A stretch of 64,000 bases of DNA from a bacterium (GTDB lineage Bacteria; Orphanbacterota; Orphanbacteria; Orphanbacterales; Orphanbacteraceae): the NCBI GenBank assembly GCA_025782575.1, contig JALGYY010000009.1, positions 235,906 through 299,905 on the forward strand, written 5' to 3'. The notes under the pieces are model-generated. The model ran no database searches and was not told the origin of the DNA. It saw nothing but the letters and a program-made list of their open reading frames with translations. Positions 36,524-45,900 of this stretch are shown in pieces; the stretch's first letter is position 1; every line of letters starts with the position of its first letter. The position numbers and the translations under genes are program-made.

Positions 36524-36580
36524 AGGGGTTCAGGGAGGGCAAGGGAAGGGGAGCGAGGAGGGGAGTGACCTCCCGGCCGC

Positions 36581-37864
36581 TCAGCTTATAAGCGCTCCTT
36601 CCCCCTTTTCCAGGTCCACCCGGGTCAGCATCCAGGCACCGACGACAAAGAAGACCACCAGCGAAACAATGGCGTACCGGCTGGATCCAGCGAGCTGGGC
36701 GATGAGCGCGAAGAGGAGCGGTCCGGCAATCCCCGCGAAGCGATGACTGACAGAATAGAAACCGAACCACTGGGCGCTCCGGTCACGGGGAGTAAGTGAG
36801 GCGAAGAGCGACCGTGATAGAGCCTGGGTACCTCCCTGCACCATGCCGACCACAACGGCGAGAACCCAGAAATGCCATGCCTCAGAAAGAAAGAATCCGA
36901 AGACCGCGATCCCGCTGTAGACGGCGAGACCGAACAGGATGGCGGGGCGTGCTCCGATCCGACCGGCTATCTTGCCGAAGATCAGTGAAAAGGGAAAGCC
37001 GACAAACTGGACTACAAGAAGGGCGCCGATCAATGCGTCTCTGCCGATTCCGATTTCCGTGCCGTATATTGTCGCCATCTTGATGATCGTTCCGATTCCG
37101 TCGTTGTAGATCCAGAACGCCAATAGAAACCGGAAAGCTTCTTTGTGGCGCCGGATTTCGCGGAATGTCGCCTTAAGATCGCCGAAGGTCCGGCGGACCA
37201 GTTCTCCCGCATCTGCAACCGTGCGAGTTCCGGCGGGAGGTGGTTCGGCGACGCGCCTGGCGAGTGGAAACGTAAAGAGCGCCCACCAGATTGTGACGCT
37301 CACGAATGAGAGACGGACCCCGATCGCGGCGCTCGGAATCCCGAGTAGACTGGGGAAGAGAATCATCACCATGTTGATGGTGAGTAGAATGCCGCCACCA
37401 AGATAGCCGAGGGCGTACCCTCTGGTCGATACTCTATCGAGCTCACCCGGACGGGCGACGAAAGAAAGCAGAGAATCGTAGCAGACGAAGGAGATGACGA
37501 ACCCGAGCTGGGCAAAGCCGAAAATGATCGACGCCCGGAGCCATTGCCCTTCGCCTACGGTGACCAGCAGCCCGGTGACCGCAGCGCCGAACAGGGCCGA
37601 GCCGATCAGAAACTTCTTCCGGGCTCCCAGCGCGTCCGCCGCGGCCCCGATCAGGGGTGAGAGTATGGCTGCGACTGCCAGCGCGATTGCCGTGGTGTAA
37701 CCCCAGTAGGCTGTGGCCGTGGTCTTATCGAGGCCGCTTGCCGCTACGGTGGCGTAGAATATGGGGAGCACCGCCGCCATGATCGTCGTCGCGAACGCCG
37801 AGTTGGCCCAGTCGTACAGGCACCACGCATTCACCTGTTTCCTGTAGAGACGTTCGGCGTCCAT
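36581..37864 (-). CDS. MFS transporter, UMF1/Atg22-like
   Basis: A 427-residue protein with 12 predicted helices. The N-terminal WCLYDWANSAFATTIMAAVLPIFYA is the UMF1-family landmark (shared with yeast Atg22, an amino-acid effluxer); the central SFVCYDSLLSFVA and the MVQGGTQALSRSLFASLTP motif late in the protein are also typical. Substrate is unknown; small metabolite or amino-acid export fits its family and its place next to amino-acid genes. Divergent from hemE (101 nt between starts). Confidence 0.9.
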   Translation of the reverse strand: MDAERLYRKQVNAWCLYDWANSAFATTIMAAVLPIFYATVAASGLDKTTATAYWGYTTAIALAVAAILSPLIGAAADALGARKKFLIGSALFGAAVTGLLVTVGEGQWLRASIIFGFAQLGFVISFVCYDSLLSFVARPGELDRVSTRGYALGYLGGGILLTINMVMILFPSLLGIPSAAIGVRLSFVSVTIWWALFTFPLARRVAEPPPAGTRTVADAGELVRRTFGDLKATFREIRRHKEAFRFLLAFWIYNDGIGTIIKMATIYGTEIGIGRDALIGALLVVQFVGFPFSLIFGKIAGRIGARPAILFGLAVYSGIAVFGFFLSEAWHFWVLAVVVGMVQGGTQALSRSLFASLTPRDRSAQWFGFYSVSHRFAGIAGPLLFALIAQLAGSSRYAIVSLVVFFVVGAWMLTRVDLEKGEGALIS

Positions 37865-37965
37865 GGCAAGCCTTCCTCCGCGCCCAGTCTAGCCTATGAA
37901 CGGAGGCCTTACGAGCATCGCATCGGGGGGTGTCTCAATCGGCCAGATGTTGTAAGATTCCGAGT

Positions 37966-39003
37966 ATGGAATACCGTAACGACACGTTTCTTCGCGCCTG
38001 CAGGCGGGAGAGGGTGAAGCGAACGCCGGTCTGGATCATGCGCCAGGCTGGTCGCACCCTTCCGGAGTATCGCGTGGTGCGAAAGAAGCATGACTTCCTC
38101 ACAATTTGCCGAACCCCCGAGCTTGCCGCGACGGTGACGGTACAGCCGATCGATGCGCTCGACGTCGACGCGGCTATTCTATTCGCCGACATTCTTACAC
38201 CGGTTGAAGGGATGGGAATCGATCTCGAATTCTCGCCCGGCCCGGTGATCAGCAATCCGGTGCGTACCAGGGAAGATGTCGACTCGCTTCGTATACCCCG
38301 GCCGGAAGAATCGACCCCCTACGTCTTGGACGCGATCCGGTTGATCAACGAGAAGCTTGAAGGACGCGTGCCGCTAATCGGATTCGCCGGATCTCCTTTC
38401 ACGGTCTCAGCGTATCTGGTGGAAGGGGGGTCGTCCACGAGTTACCCCACCTGGCGCGCTCTCATGTACAGGGAGCCGAAAACGGCGGAACTTTTACTGA
38501 CCAAGCTTGCGGAGACGACAACTCGCTACCTGCGCGCACAGATCGAGGCGGGCGTCGAGGCTGTGCAACTCTTCGAAAGCTGGGCGTCGCTCATGGGGCC
38601 GGACGAGTACGATCGATTCGCCCTCCCCTATGTGAAGAGGATTTTCGCAGAGTTGCGGACTACAGGAGTCCCCCTCATATACTACGCAGGTGGGGGCGCC
38701 ACTCTTTTCCGTCAGGTCGCCGGCTGCGGCGCCGATCTCATCAGCGTCGACTGGCGGCAACCGATCGGAGAGGCGTGGCGTTCTCTCGGTGACAACGTAG
38801 GAATCCAGGGCAATCTGGACCCGTTCGCACTTTTCGGACCGAAAGAGGAGATCGAGAGCCGGGTTGCCACTATTTTGAATGATATCGACGGTCGTCCCGG
38901 ACATGTGTTCAACCTGGGCCACGGGATCTTCCCGGCAACCCCATGGGAGAACGCGGCCCATTTCGTGGAATGTGTGCATCGCCTTTCGGAGAATAGGAAG
39001 TAG
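37966..39003 (+). CDS. hemE: Uroporphyrinogen decarboxylase HemE
   Basis: Decarboxylates uroporphyrinogen III to coproporphyrinogen III. ATG at 37966 is chosen because the family begins NDxFLRACRRExVxRTPVW; a GTG at 37930 would add an implausible leader. Landmarks: WIMRQAGRTLPEYR, the ADILTPVEGMGIDLEFSPGP, GFAGSPFTVSAYLVEGG, LFESWASLMGP, VSVDWR-type SVDWRQPIGEAW, and NLGHGIFPATP. First gene of hemE-hemN-hemG. The ribosome site is weak. Confidence 0.95.
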   Translation: MEYRNDTFLRACRRERVKRTPVWIMRQAGRTLPEYRVVRKKHDFLTICRTPELAATVTVQPIDALDVDAAILFADILTPVEGMGIDLEFSPGPVISNPVRTREDVDSLRIPRPEESTPYVLDAIRLINEKLEGRVPLIGFAGSPFTVSAYLVEGGSSTSYPTWRALMYREPKTAELLLTKLAETTTRYLRAQIEAGVEAVQLFESWASLMGPDEYDRFALPYVKRIFAELRTTGVPLIYYAGGGATLFRQVAGCGADLISVDWRQPIGEAWRSLGDNVGIQGNLDPFALFGPKEEIESRVATILNDIDGRPGHVFNLGHGIFPATPWENAAHFVECVHRLSENRK

Positions 39004-39006
39004 AAG

Positions 39007-40404
39007 TTGGCTTCGCAGAAGAAAACGCCCCGTGTCAGTCTGGATCTACTGAAAAAATATGAGTGCTCGGGGCCGCGCTACACTTCCTATCCTACCGCTG
39101 TCGAGTTCAACGAAACATTCAACCATGAATCGTATGATGCGAAACTCGCCGAGGCGAATCGCGCCTCGGCCGAACCGCTCTCATTCTATGTCCATCTTCC
39201 GTTTTGCGAAGAGCGTTGCAGCTTCTGTGGGTGCCACGTAGTAATCACCAAGAAGCGTGATGTTTCACGGCGTTATATCGATTATTTGAAGCGCGAGATC
39301 GAGATGCTCGCCGATCGCCTGCCCGACCGGCGCGGGGTGGTGCAATACCACTGGGGTGGAGGGACACCTACCTATCAGAGCGTCGACGAAATCCGCGAAA
39401 TCTGGAAAGCAGTGGCGGATCGTTTCGAGATTCTGCCGGAGGCGGAGGTCGCGATCGAAGTGGATCCTCGCGTGACCACCCGCGAACAGATCGATGTACT
39501 CCGTGAACTCGGCTTCAACAGGCTGAGCCTCGGGGTGCAGGATTTCACGCCGGAAGTGCAGGCTGCGATCAATCGTAATCAGGATGAAAAGTCGACTCGC
39601 GATCTGTACAATTACGCCACGTCGGTCGGTTTTGATTCGATGAACCTCGATCTCATCTATGGGCTCCCGTTACAGACACCGAAGACTTTTGCCGATTCAC
39701 TGAAGTCCGTAATCGAACTGCGCCCCGGCCGTGTGGCCGTATACTCGTTTGCTTTCGTGCCCTGGATCAGGGGGAATCAGAAGGGATTCGACGAGAGCAC
39801 GCTCCCCTCGGCGGAGGAGAAGCTGGAGCTGTTCTATCTCGCTCTCGATTCATTCCTCGGTGCTGGTTACCGGCAGATCGGTATGGATCACTTCGCCCTT
39901 CCCGAAGACGAGCTCTCCGTAGCGATGGAGAAGCGAGCACTCCACAGAAACTTCATGGGGTATACGACAAAGCCGGCGAGTGACATGCTGGGTGTAGGCG
40001 TTTCCTCGATCGGCGACCTGGCCGGCGCGTTCGCCCAGAACGAAAAGAAGCTGAGTCGTTACTACGAAGCAATCGATTCGGGCCGCATGCCTGTCGTCCG
40101 TGGCTTCGAACTGGGAGATGACGACAAGATCCGGCGCTACGTGATCGCGAATATCATGTGCAACTTCCATCTCGACCGCCGGCTGGTCGAAGAGAAATTC
40201 GGAATCGATTTCGATCGGTATTTTGCCGTTGAGCTGGAAGAGCTTCAGATTCCCGAGAAGCACGGTTTCGTAACGATCGGGGAGGATGCGATCGAACTCA
40301 CCCAGGCAGGACGACTCTTCGTCAGGAACGTCTGCATGATTTTTGACAGCTACCTCCGAAAGGGAAACGGGGACGAAAAACCTGTGTTTTCCAAGACCAT
40401 CTGA
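39007..40404 (+). CDS. hemN: Oxygen-independent coproporphyrinogen III oxidase HemN
   Basis: Radical SAM decarboxylase converting coproporphyrinogen III to protoporphyrinogen IX without oxygen. C67-x3-C71-x2-C74-x-C76 (FCEERCSFCGC) is the HemN arrangement, including the fourth conserved Cys that separates true HemN from HemW. GGGTPTY, EVDPRVTT, SLGVQDF and the C-terminal ERELxxF-type tail region follow. The start is TTG at 39007, 3 nt after hemE, with AGGAAG upstream. 465 residues, normal length. Confidence 0.94.
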   Translation: MASQKKTPRVSLDLLKKYECSGPRYTSYPTAVEFNETFNHESYDAKLAEANRASAEPLSFYVHLPFCEERCSFCGCHVVITKKRDVSRRYIDYLKREIEMLADRLPDRRGVVQYHWGGGTPTYQSVDEIREIWKAVADRFEILPEAEVAIEVDPRVTTREQIDVLRELGFNRLSLGVQDFTPEVQAAINRNQDEKSTRDLYNYATSVGFDSMNLDLIYGLPLQTPKTFADSLKSVIELRPGRVAVYSFAFVPWIRGNQKGFDESTLPSAEEKLELFYLALDSFLGAGYRQIGMDHFALPEDELSVAMEKRALHRNFMGYTTKPASDMLGVGVSSIGDLAGAFAQNEKKLSRYYEAIDSGRMPVVRGFELGDDDKIRRYVIANIMCNFHLDRRLVEEKFGIDFDRYFAVELEELQIPEKHGFVTIGEDAIELTQAGRLFVRNVCMIFDSYLRKGNGDEKPVFSKTI

Positions 40405-40413
40405 CCGGTGAGC

Positions 40414-41823
40414 ATGAAGAGAGTCCCGCGAATCGCAGTAATAGGTGGCGGAATTGCCGGTCTCGCCGCGGCATTCCGTATCCGGGAAGAATTCGACAAG
40501 CGATCGGCGGGAATTGAGCTCGAGTTGTTCGAGGGGCGAACCACACCGGGTGGGAATATCCGGACGGAACGGGCCGACGGATACACGTGCGAGCATGGTC
40601 CGAACGGTTTTCTGGATAGCGTTCCGGCCACGCTCGATCTCATCGAGAGGCTCGGCCTCACCGACAGGTTGTTTCCCGCGACCGACGCCGCGAACAGGCG
40701 CTATCTTTATCGCCATGGCTCTCTTCACCCGCTCCCCATGAGCCCGATCGGGTTTCTCCGTTCGGGAGTCCTGTCTTTACCGGGCCGATTGCGTTGCATG
40801 GCTGAGCCGTTCCAGAAACAGGGCGCTGCTGCAAGAAACGGCGAGGATGAATCGATTTACGATTTCGCGTCTCGCCGGGTCGGACCCGAGGCTGCCTCTA
40901 TCCTGATTGATGCAATGGTTTCAGGCATCTTCGCCGCCGATGTTCGCGCCCTTTCTCTCCCGAGCGCTTTTCCCAAAATGAGGGAGATGGAAGCAAATTA
41001 TGGCACGCTCGTACGTGCAATGATGGCGAAGAAGAAAGAGGCAAGGAAGAGTGGGAGGAAGGCGGGCTCGCCCGGAGGTTTTGGAGGCACGCTTACCACG
41101 TTCCGAAGCGGTCTGGACGAGTTGACAGGCGCTCTTGCGGCATCACTCGGGGAGAGCGTTAATCTGGGTCTCGCCGGGAGGCGATTGAGCCGCCGGAATG
41201 ATGTCTGGACGCTGCAGTTCTGCGATGGGAGCAGCAGGGACTTCGACAGTGTCGTCGTCGCCTCTCCTGCATGGGAGGCCGCCCGTCTCTTCGACCAGAC
41301 TGAACCGGAGCTGGCAGGCGACCTGGCGGCGATTCCCTCCTCGCCGATCGCTGTGGTTGCACTCGGATTGAACGAAAGTGATCTGGGCCGTCCTCTTGAC
41401 GGTTTCGGATTTCTCGTCCCCCGCGGCACCGGACCCCGGATACTCGGGTCGCTATGGACGTCGAGCATCTGGCCCGGGAGGGCACCCGAAGGGCGCGCTC
41501 TGCTTCGCTGTATGATCGGAGGCGCCCATGATCCGGATGCCGTTGAGAGTTCCGATGATCAGTTGGTAGAAGCCGTTCTGCAGGATATTCGTCCCATACT
41601 GCAGCTTCGGGGTGACCCGGAGTGGCGCCGGATCTTCCGCTATTCCAGGGGAATCCCTCAGTACAATGTGGGGCACGGCGCGCGGCTCGATCGGATTGAA
41701 GGGCGCCTCTCCAACCTGCCCGGCATCTACCTGACGGGAAACTCTTATCGAGGCATCGCCATCAATGCGTGTATCGAAGAGGCGGGGCGCATCGCCTGCC
41801 GCGTCAGCGACGATCTCAACTAA
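40414..41823 (+). CDS. hemY: Protoporphyrinogen oxidase HemY/HemG family
   Basis: Flavoprotein that oxidises protoporphyrinogen IX to protoporphyrin IX with O2 or another acceptor. FAD-binding motif IAVIGGGIAGLAAAFRI at the N terminus, EHGPNGFLDSV, RFLYRHG-type YLYRHGSLHPLP, and the C-terminal LTGNSYRGIAINACIEEAGRIA are all characteristic. GTG at 40408 is an alternative start 6 nt upstream. Last gene of the heme operon, so the window shows the whole late pathway from uroporphyrinogen to protoporphyrin; it combines an anaerobic-type HemN with an oxygen-linked HemY. Palindromic element B begins 17 nt downstream. Confidence 0.92.
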   Translation: MKRVPRIAVIGGGIAGLAAAFRIREEFDKRSAGIELELFEGRTTPGGNIRTERADGYTCEHGPNGFLDSVPATLDLIERLGLTDRLFPATDAANRRYLYRHGSLHPLPMSPIGFLRSGVLSLPGRLRCMAEPFQKQGAAARNGEDESIYDFASRRVGPEAASILIDAMVSGIFAADVRALSLPSAFPKMREMEANYGTLVRAMMAKKKEARKSGRKAGSPGGFGGTLTTFRSGLDELTGALAASLGESVNLGLAGRRLSRRNDVWTLQFCDGSSRDFDSVVVASPAWEAARLFDQTEPELAGDLAAIPSSPIAVVALGLNESDLGRPLDGFGFLVPRGTGPRILGSLWTSSIWPGRAPEGRALLRCMIGGAHDPDAVESSDDQLVEAVLQDIRPILQLRGDPEWRRIFRYSRGIPQYNVGHGARLDRIEGRLSNLPGIYLTGNSYRGIAINACIEEAGRIACRVSDDLN

Positions 41824-41839
41824 CCACCCGGAACCCACT

Positions 41840-42054
41840 CCTCGAGCCCCCGAGCTATGCGGCCCTCCTCCCGGGAGCCGCTGCGAGACTCCTGAATTCT
41901 GGGGACACAATAAATTCTGGGGACACAATACGCAATTCCTGCAGAACGGAACCGAGGGAATTGCGTATTGTGTCCCCAGAATTTTGTAGGAACCCGCCGG
42001 CCTCGTCTCCCTGATTCTCCCCGGAGGAGGATCGCATAGCTCGGGGGCTCGGGG
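41840..42054. repeat. Nested palindromic element, copy B (outer unit)
   Basis: Outer stem: CCTCGAGCCCCCGAGCTATG plus CG at 41840-41861 pairs with 42033-42054 with one mismatch; this stem sequence is not shared with the other copies. It closes the conserved core: CCTCCTCCCGGGAGCCGCTG then CGAGACTCC on the left, CCGGCCTCGTCTCCCTGATT then CTCCCCGGAGGAGG on the right. It contains the inner palindrome at 41895-41983. It sits between convergent hemY and the cohesin-bearing gene. The 316-nt gap 41824-42139 holds only this and the terminator at 42075. Confidence 0.85.
41895..41983. repeat. Inner GGGGACACAATA palindrome, copy B
   Basis: A perfect 27-bp stem (41913-41939 with 41957-41983) with a 17-nt loop, preceded by an exact 18-nt tandem copy of the head (AATTCTGGGGACACAATA at 41895-41912 and 41913-41930). 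The distal stem reads CGCAATTCC/GGAATTGCG instead of CTTAACTC/GAGTTAAG in copies A and D: paired on both sides although the sequence changed. Confidence 0.9.
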
Positions 42055-42074
42055 CGAAGCCACTTGCGAATGGG

Positions 42075-42111
42075 AAAAAAGGGGGCGCCGGAGCATCAAA
42101 CCCCGGCGCCC
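42075..42111 (-). terminator. Rho-independent terminator of the metallopeptidase/cohesin operon
   Basis: GGGCGCCGG (42083-42091) and CCGGCGCCC (42103-42111) form a 9-bp GC stem with an 11-nt loop; six A at 42075-42080 give a U6 tract on the minus strand. It lies 29 nt after the stop of the gene at 42140. Confidence 0.8.
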
Positions 42112-42139
42112 GCGTGCGTGATGTCTGTAATCGACCTCC

Positions 42140-42916
42140 CTACCGGACCAGCGTCATTCTGCTTGACTGGGAGACACCGTTCGATACGAATCGAGAGAAG
42201 TAGACGCCCGACGAAACATCATTACCTGTGCCGTCTTTTCCATCCCAGGAAATCGTGTGAACGCCCGCATCGCGGGTTTCGCTCACAAGTGTCGAGACAT
42301 GGCGGCCGCTGACGGAGTAGATGTCGAGTTTGACCTCCGTTCTTTCTGCAAGCTCGAAGCGGATCGCCGTCGTCGGATTGAACGGGTTCGGTGTGTTGCC
42401 GACGAGGCGCGTCCGTACCGGGATCTTGTTCAGAGTGACCGGATTGAACTGATCGACCTGCGTATCCACTTCCCACGCCCCATCGGACGTCTGGAATGAA
42501 ACGAGCCGAATCCGGCTCCCTCCCTCATTCAGGACCCGGAACACTACCGTACCGAGAGGAGCTTCACCGGGAGAGATCGGACCGTCCGGCGTGGCGATCG
42601 TCACATCGACCACATTCTTTTCGGGTCTCAGGAACGGCCCGAAGAGCATGGGATTCGAAAAGACATCGCCCGCCTCGAACGTGACGAATTCGAGATCCCC
42701 CGAATTGAATTCGAGATCGAAGTGTACGGCGTTGATCGCGGTGAGGCCGCGGGCGCCCACCTGGATCCGGATGAGCTCATCTTTTCCGAACACCTCTCCT
42801 TGCGCTGCCGAATCGAGGCGATTCGCGAACGGTGCCGCGCTCCTGTTCGCCCCGGCACGGACATCCGGCGCGAGAAGCGCCATGGCCATTACGAGAATCA
42901 GAATTCCGTTTTTCAT
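42140..42916 (-). CDS. Secreted cohesin-like protein with FlgD-like tail
   Basis: A ~258-residue exported protein. Start at 42916 (MKNGILILVMAMALLAPDVRAG signal peptide) with AGGAG 10 nt upstream; ATG at 42925 is too near that site. Residues ~45-155 have the cohesin-type beta-sandwich pattern (ELIRIQVGARGLTAINAVHFDLEFNSGDLEFVTFEAGDVF...VDVTIATPDGPISPGEAPLGTVVFRVL). The tail NTPNPFNPTTAIRFEL...GNDVSSGVYFSRFV is the FlgD/T9SS-like sorting domain. It lies 21 nt downstream of the metallopeptidase whose C terminus is dockerin-like, which makes a direct cohesin-dockerin partnership attractive. The cohesin call is by pattern only. Confidence 0.75.
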   Translation of the reverse strand: MKNGILILVMAMALLAPDVRAGANRSAAPFANRLDSAAQGEVFGKDELIRIQVGARGLTAINAVHFDLEFNSGDLEFVTFEAGDVFSNPMLFGPFLRPEKNVVDVTIATPDGPISPGEAPLGTVVFRVLNEGGSRIRLVSFQTSDGAWEVDTQVDQFNPVTLNKIPVRTRLVGNTPNPFNPTTAIRFELAERTEVKLDIYSVSGRHVSTLVSETRDAGVHTISWDGKDGTGNDVSSGVYFSRFVSNGVSQSSRMTLVR

Positions 42917-42937
42917 CTTGTTCATTCTCCTGACCCC

Positions 42938-45900
42938 CTATGGGCACTTATGGCTGGTGATAAGGTGAGTTAAGTATTTGTTCGTATCGAAGAAATTCAC
43001 GTCTCCCGCGGCATCGTTGTTGAGGTTGCCGCACGAGCCGGTCCCCGCCATCAGCTCGGGGATGTAGAGGAAAGTATCAAAGAAGTTCAGCTCGCCGTCT
43101 CCATTGAAGTCGGGGCTCTTGATGCTCACAACGGCGCCGGAGGTGAGGGGGATACTTTGTACTTCCGCCGTGAATGTGATCGTACCGCACCCCCCGACAT
43201 TGGTAATGGTGAACGTCGCTTCTCCGCTCGCGTTCGTAGCAGCGGTTGACAACCACTGGGCCAAATCCGGCGTACCGTTGCAGAATTCGATATTGTTTCC
43301 ATTGCTGGAAACACCGGCCGCGTTGAGTACCACGTCCCCGGCGGGGATCCCGGCGACCGGTGCGCCGAGACCGTCGATAACAGTGACTGTCACTGTAAGC
43401 ACGGAATCACCGTCACCTGCCGGACAAAGCATGGCATTGTCCGTTGCCGCGATCGTAGAGGAGTCGGGGCTGATGCCGACCGGGAAAATAGCAAGCAGTT
43501 CGAAGTCGTCCATTGCGGCTTCGACGAGCGAGCCGTCCCCGAGGTCACTCGCCAGGAATCGGAACTGCATGGTACTCGTCAGATTGACCGGGCTCTCCAG
43601 TATGAACGTGAACTGATTCCAGCTGTTCGCACTGGACATGGTGTTCTCCAGATCAGTCCAACCCGTACCGTCGTTCACGGAGACCTGCCACGTGTCGGAA
43701 CCGGGCGCCGCTCCCAGATTATTGGAGTACCAGCGCCAGTATCTGACCATAGCCACGCTCGCGCCGCTCAGATCGAGCAGAGGCGAGAGAAGCGTTGTGG
43801 TTCCGCCGTCGATATCGAAGGTTCCGGCGCTCGCACCGGCTGCGAGCTGGGTCGCGTAGCAGTCGGTTCCCGGATTGGGTGTGTGATCGTCCTCCGGCTG
43901 CAACTGGCCGCCGTTGGTCGTCCCCTCGGGATCGCCCAGTTCCCATGCCCCGGTGGTCGCGTCATCGCCTGCGATGCCGGCCGTCCAGCTCTTGTCAGTC
44001 TCGAAATCATCCGAGAAGACCGTGGTGAAGTCACCAACGTAGAACGGGAGCACGGACGATGGGGCGAGAAGCGGCTCGGTCAGGCTGTTCGCGCTCATGT
44101 CTTCGGCGTAGATGTAGTACTCCACAAAGGCGCCGGCGCTCTGAGCGGGAATAAAACCACTGTAACCGTCGCCGCCGGTGGAGGCCATTCCGACCGAGCT
44201 GAAGCCGCCGCCGTCCACGCGATACTGAACCGCCAGCGCGCCTGAATTGATGCTTGCCGCGGTCGACGTGATCGTCGCCGCGATCTCAATGGCGGTCGAC
44301 TCATCAGTGTGGGCGGTCACCGGCGTATGTGAAATCGTGATCGGCGAGCTGATCGGCGGGCAGGTGAACCCGTGGTTGGTGGCGCCCACGCAGAATGAAG
44401 CGTAGTTCGGCGTGCCGTTAGTGAGGTCGCCGTCATCGTCATCGGCGACGAAGGTCCAGAAGACCTGATCCTCTTCAAGTTGGGGCAGTCCGAGACGGCG
44501 GGAGAAGTGCCAGCCGTTCGCGGCGATGCTCTCCGCCTCCGCCGGGGCGACCGTATTCTGGAGGTCCTGCCAGGAATCCCAGATGAAACCGGCGATGATC
44601 TGACCACCGGTGTGGGAGTCACTCCAATCGGCCGGATATTGCATGGTGTTATCGGAATTACGAATTCCGGAAACGCAGTTCCCCGTGAAGAACCCGAGAC
44701 CGATAATGCTCTCATTGGTCAGCAGGTTGGCGGCGATATCGCTGTTTCCCTCGTGAAGGGATGAGCGGGGCTGGCTGCTGGAGAGATAAACCTGATGGGT
44801 GACACCATGGCCATACTCGTGGTACACCACGTCACCGAGGCGGCCCGTGTTTCCGAAGCCACTCCCTTCGAGGCAGAAGTTAATGCTCCGGTCACCGAAA
44901 CTGTACCACGCATTCCCGGGGCAGAACCCGTCCGTCCTTTCGATTATGCATGGCGCCTGGTAATCCATTTCGGTGAACGTCGGGTCGAGGGTCAGAAGCC
45001 AGTCATGCTGCTTGTTGACATAGGCGAAGCAGTCTCTCTCAGCAGGGAGGGAGTTGCCGCCGGCCCAGTCGAGTGTGAGGGGCGTTCCCGGAGTGATGTT
45101 TCCGGCGAGCTGCGCATCGGTGCCCGTGAACCGGTCGATGTCAATCCACGGTCCCAGGAATTCAGCCGTGTATGTGCGCGTATCCGTGTTCCCGTAGGGA
45201 AGCGTGAAGTCGCCGTTTACATCGGTGGTGGCGGTGCCGACACCGCTGACGACGACATCCATTCCGAACATGGGATAGTCGAGAGTGAAGCCGTCACACT
45301 CCCCCTCGAACTCGGCATCACCCTGGGCGTGGCCGGTGAAATCGACCGTGCTGATCCAGTTTTCCCGCCAGAGCACTTCGCCCGTCCCGGCATCGACATG
45401 AGTAACCCAGTTGCCGAGCGGATCGGCCACATCGAGGTCGAAACGCCACGCCAGCCTGTACTCGAGTTCCATGAGCTCGCCGCTCTCCACTCGAATGGGA
45501 AGGATGACCAGCTCTCGATAGTATACGGCGTCCCTGCCGTCCAGAAAGCTTACGCCCCCCTTGGCGATCGCAAGGGCGTCTTCTTCAGAGAGTGTCGGTG
45601 TCGGATTCACATCGACGTCGGGGAAGATGTCAGCTCCTGTGACGAACAGTCGCCCCGACTCGGTGAATACAGTGTGGGCGCGGCCGTCAACGACGCGGAG
45701 ACCGTTCGCCATCTGCTCGAAGTGAACAACCCATTTCCCGGCGCCGTTCCGTACCGTGGCGACCCTCAGATCCTCGTTCCCCGCGCTGAAAAGCTCGCGA
45801 TTCTGCGCCACAAAGCTGCGTGCGGCATTCTCGGCTGCCTGATCGCTTTGAAGAGCGCCTGCATAGTTGATTCCTGAACCGTAGACACGATGGAGGGACC

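Noticed and set aside
44795-45877. Plus-strand open frame of 360 codons opposite the metallopeptidase
   Set aside because: Antisense shadow; the metallopeptidase frame holds the HEYGH site and the dockerin repeats.
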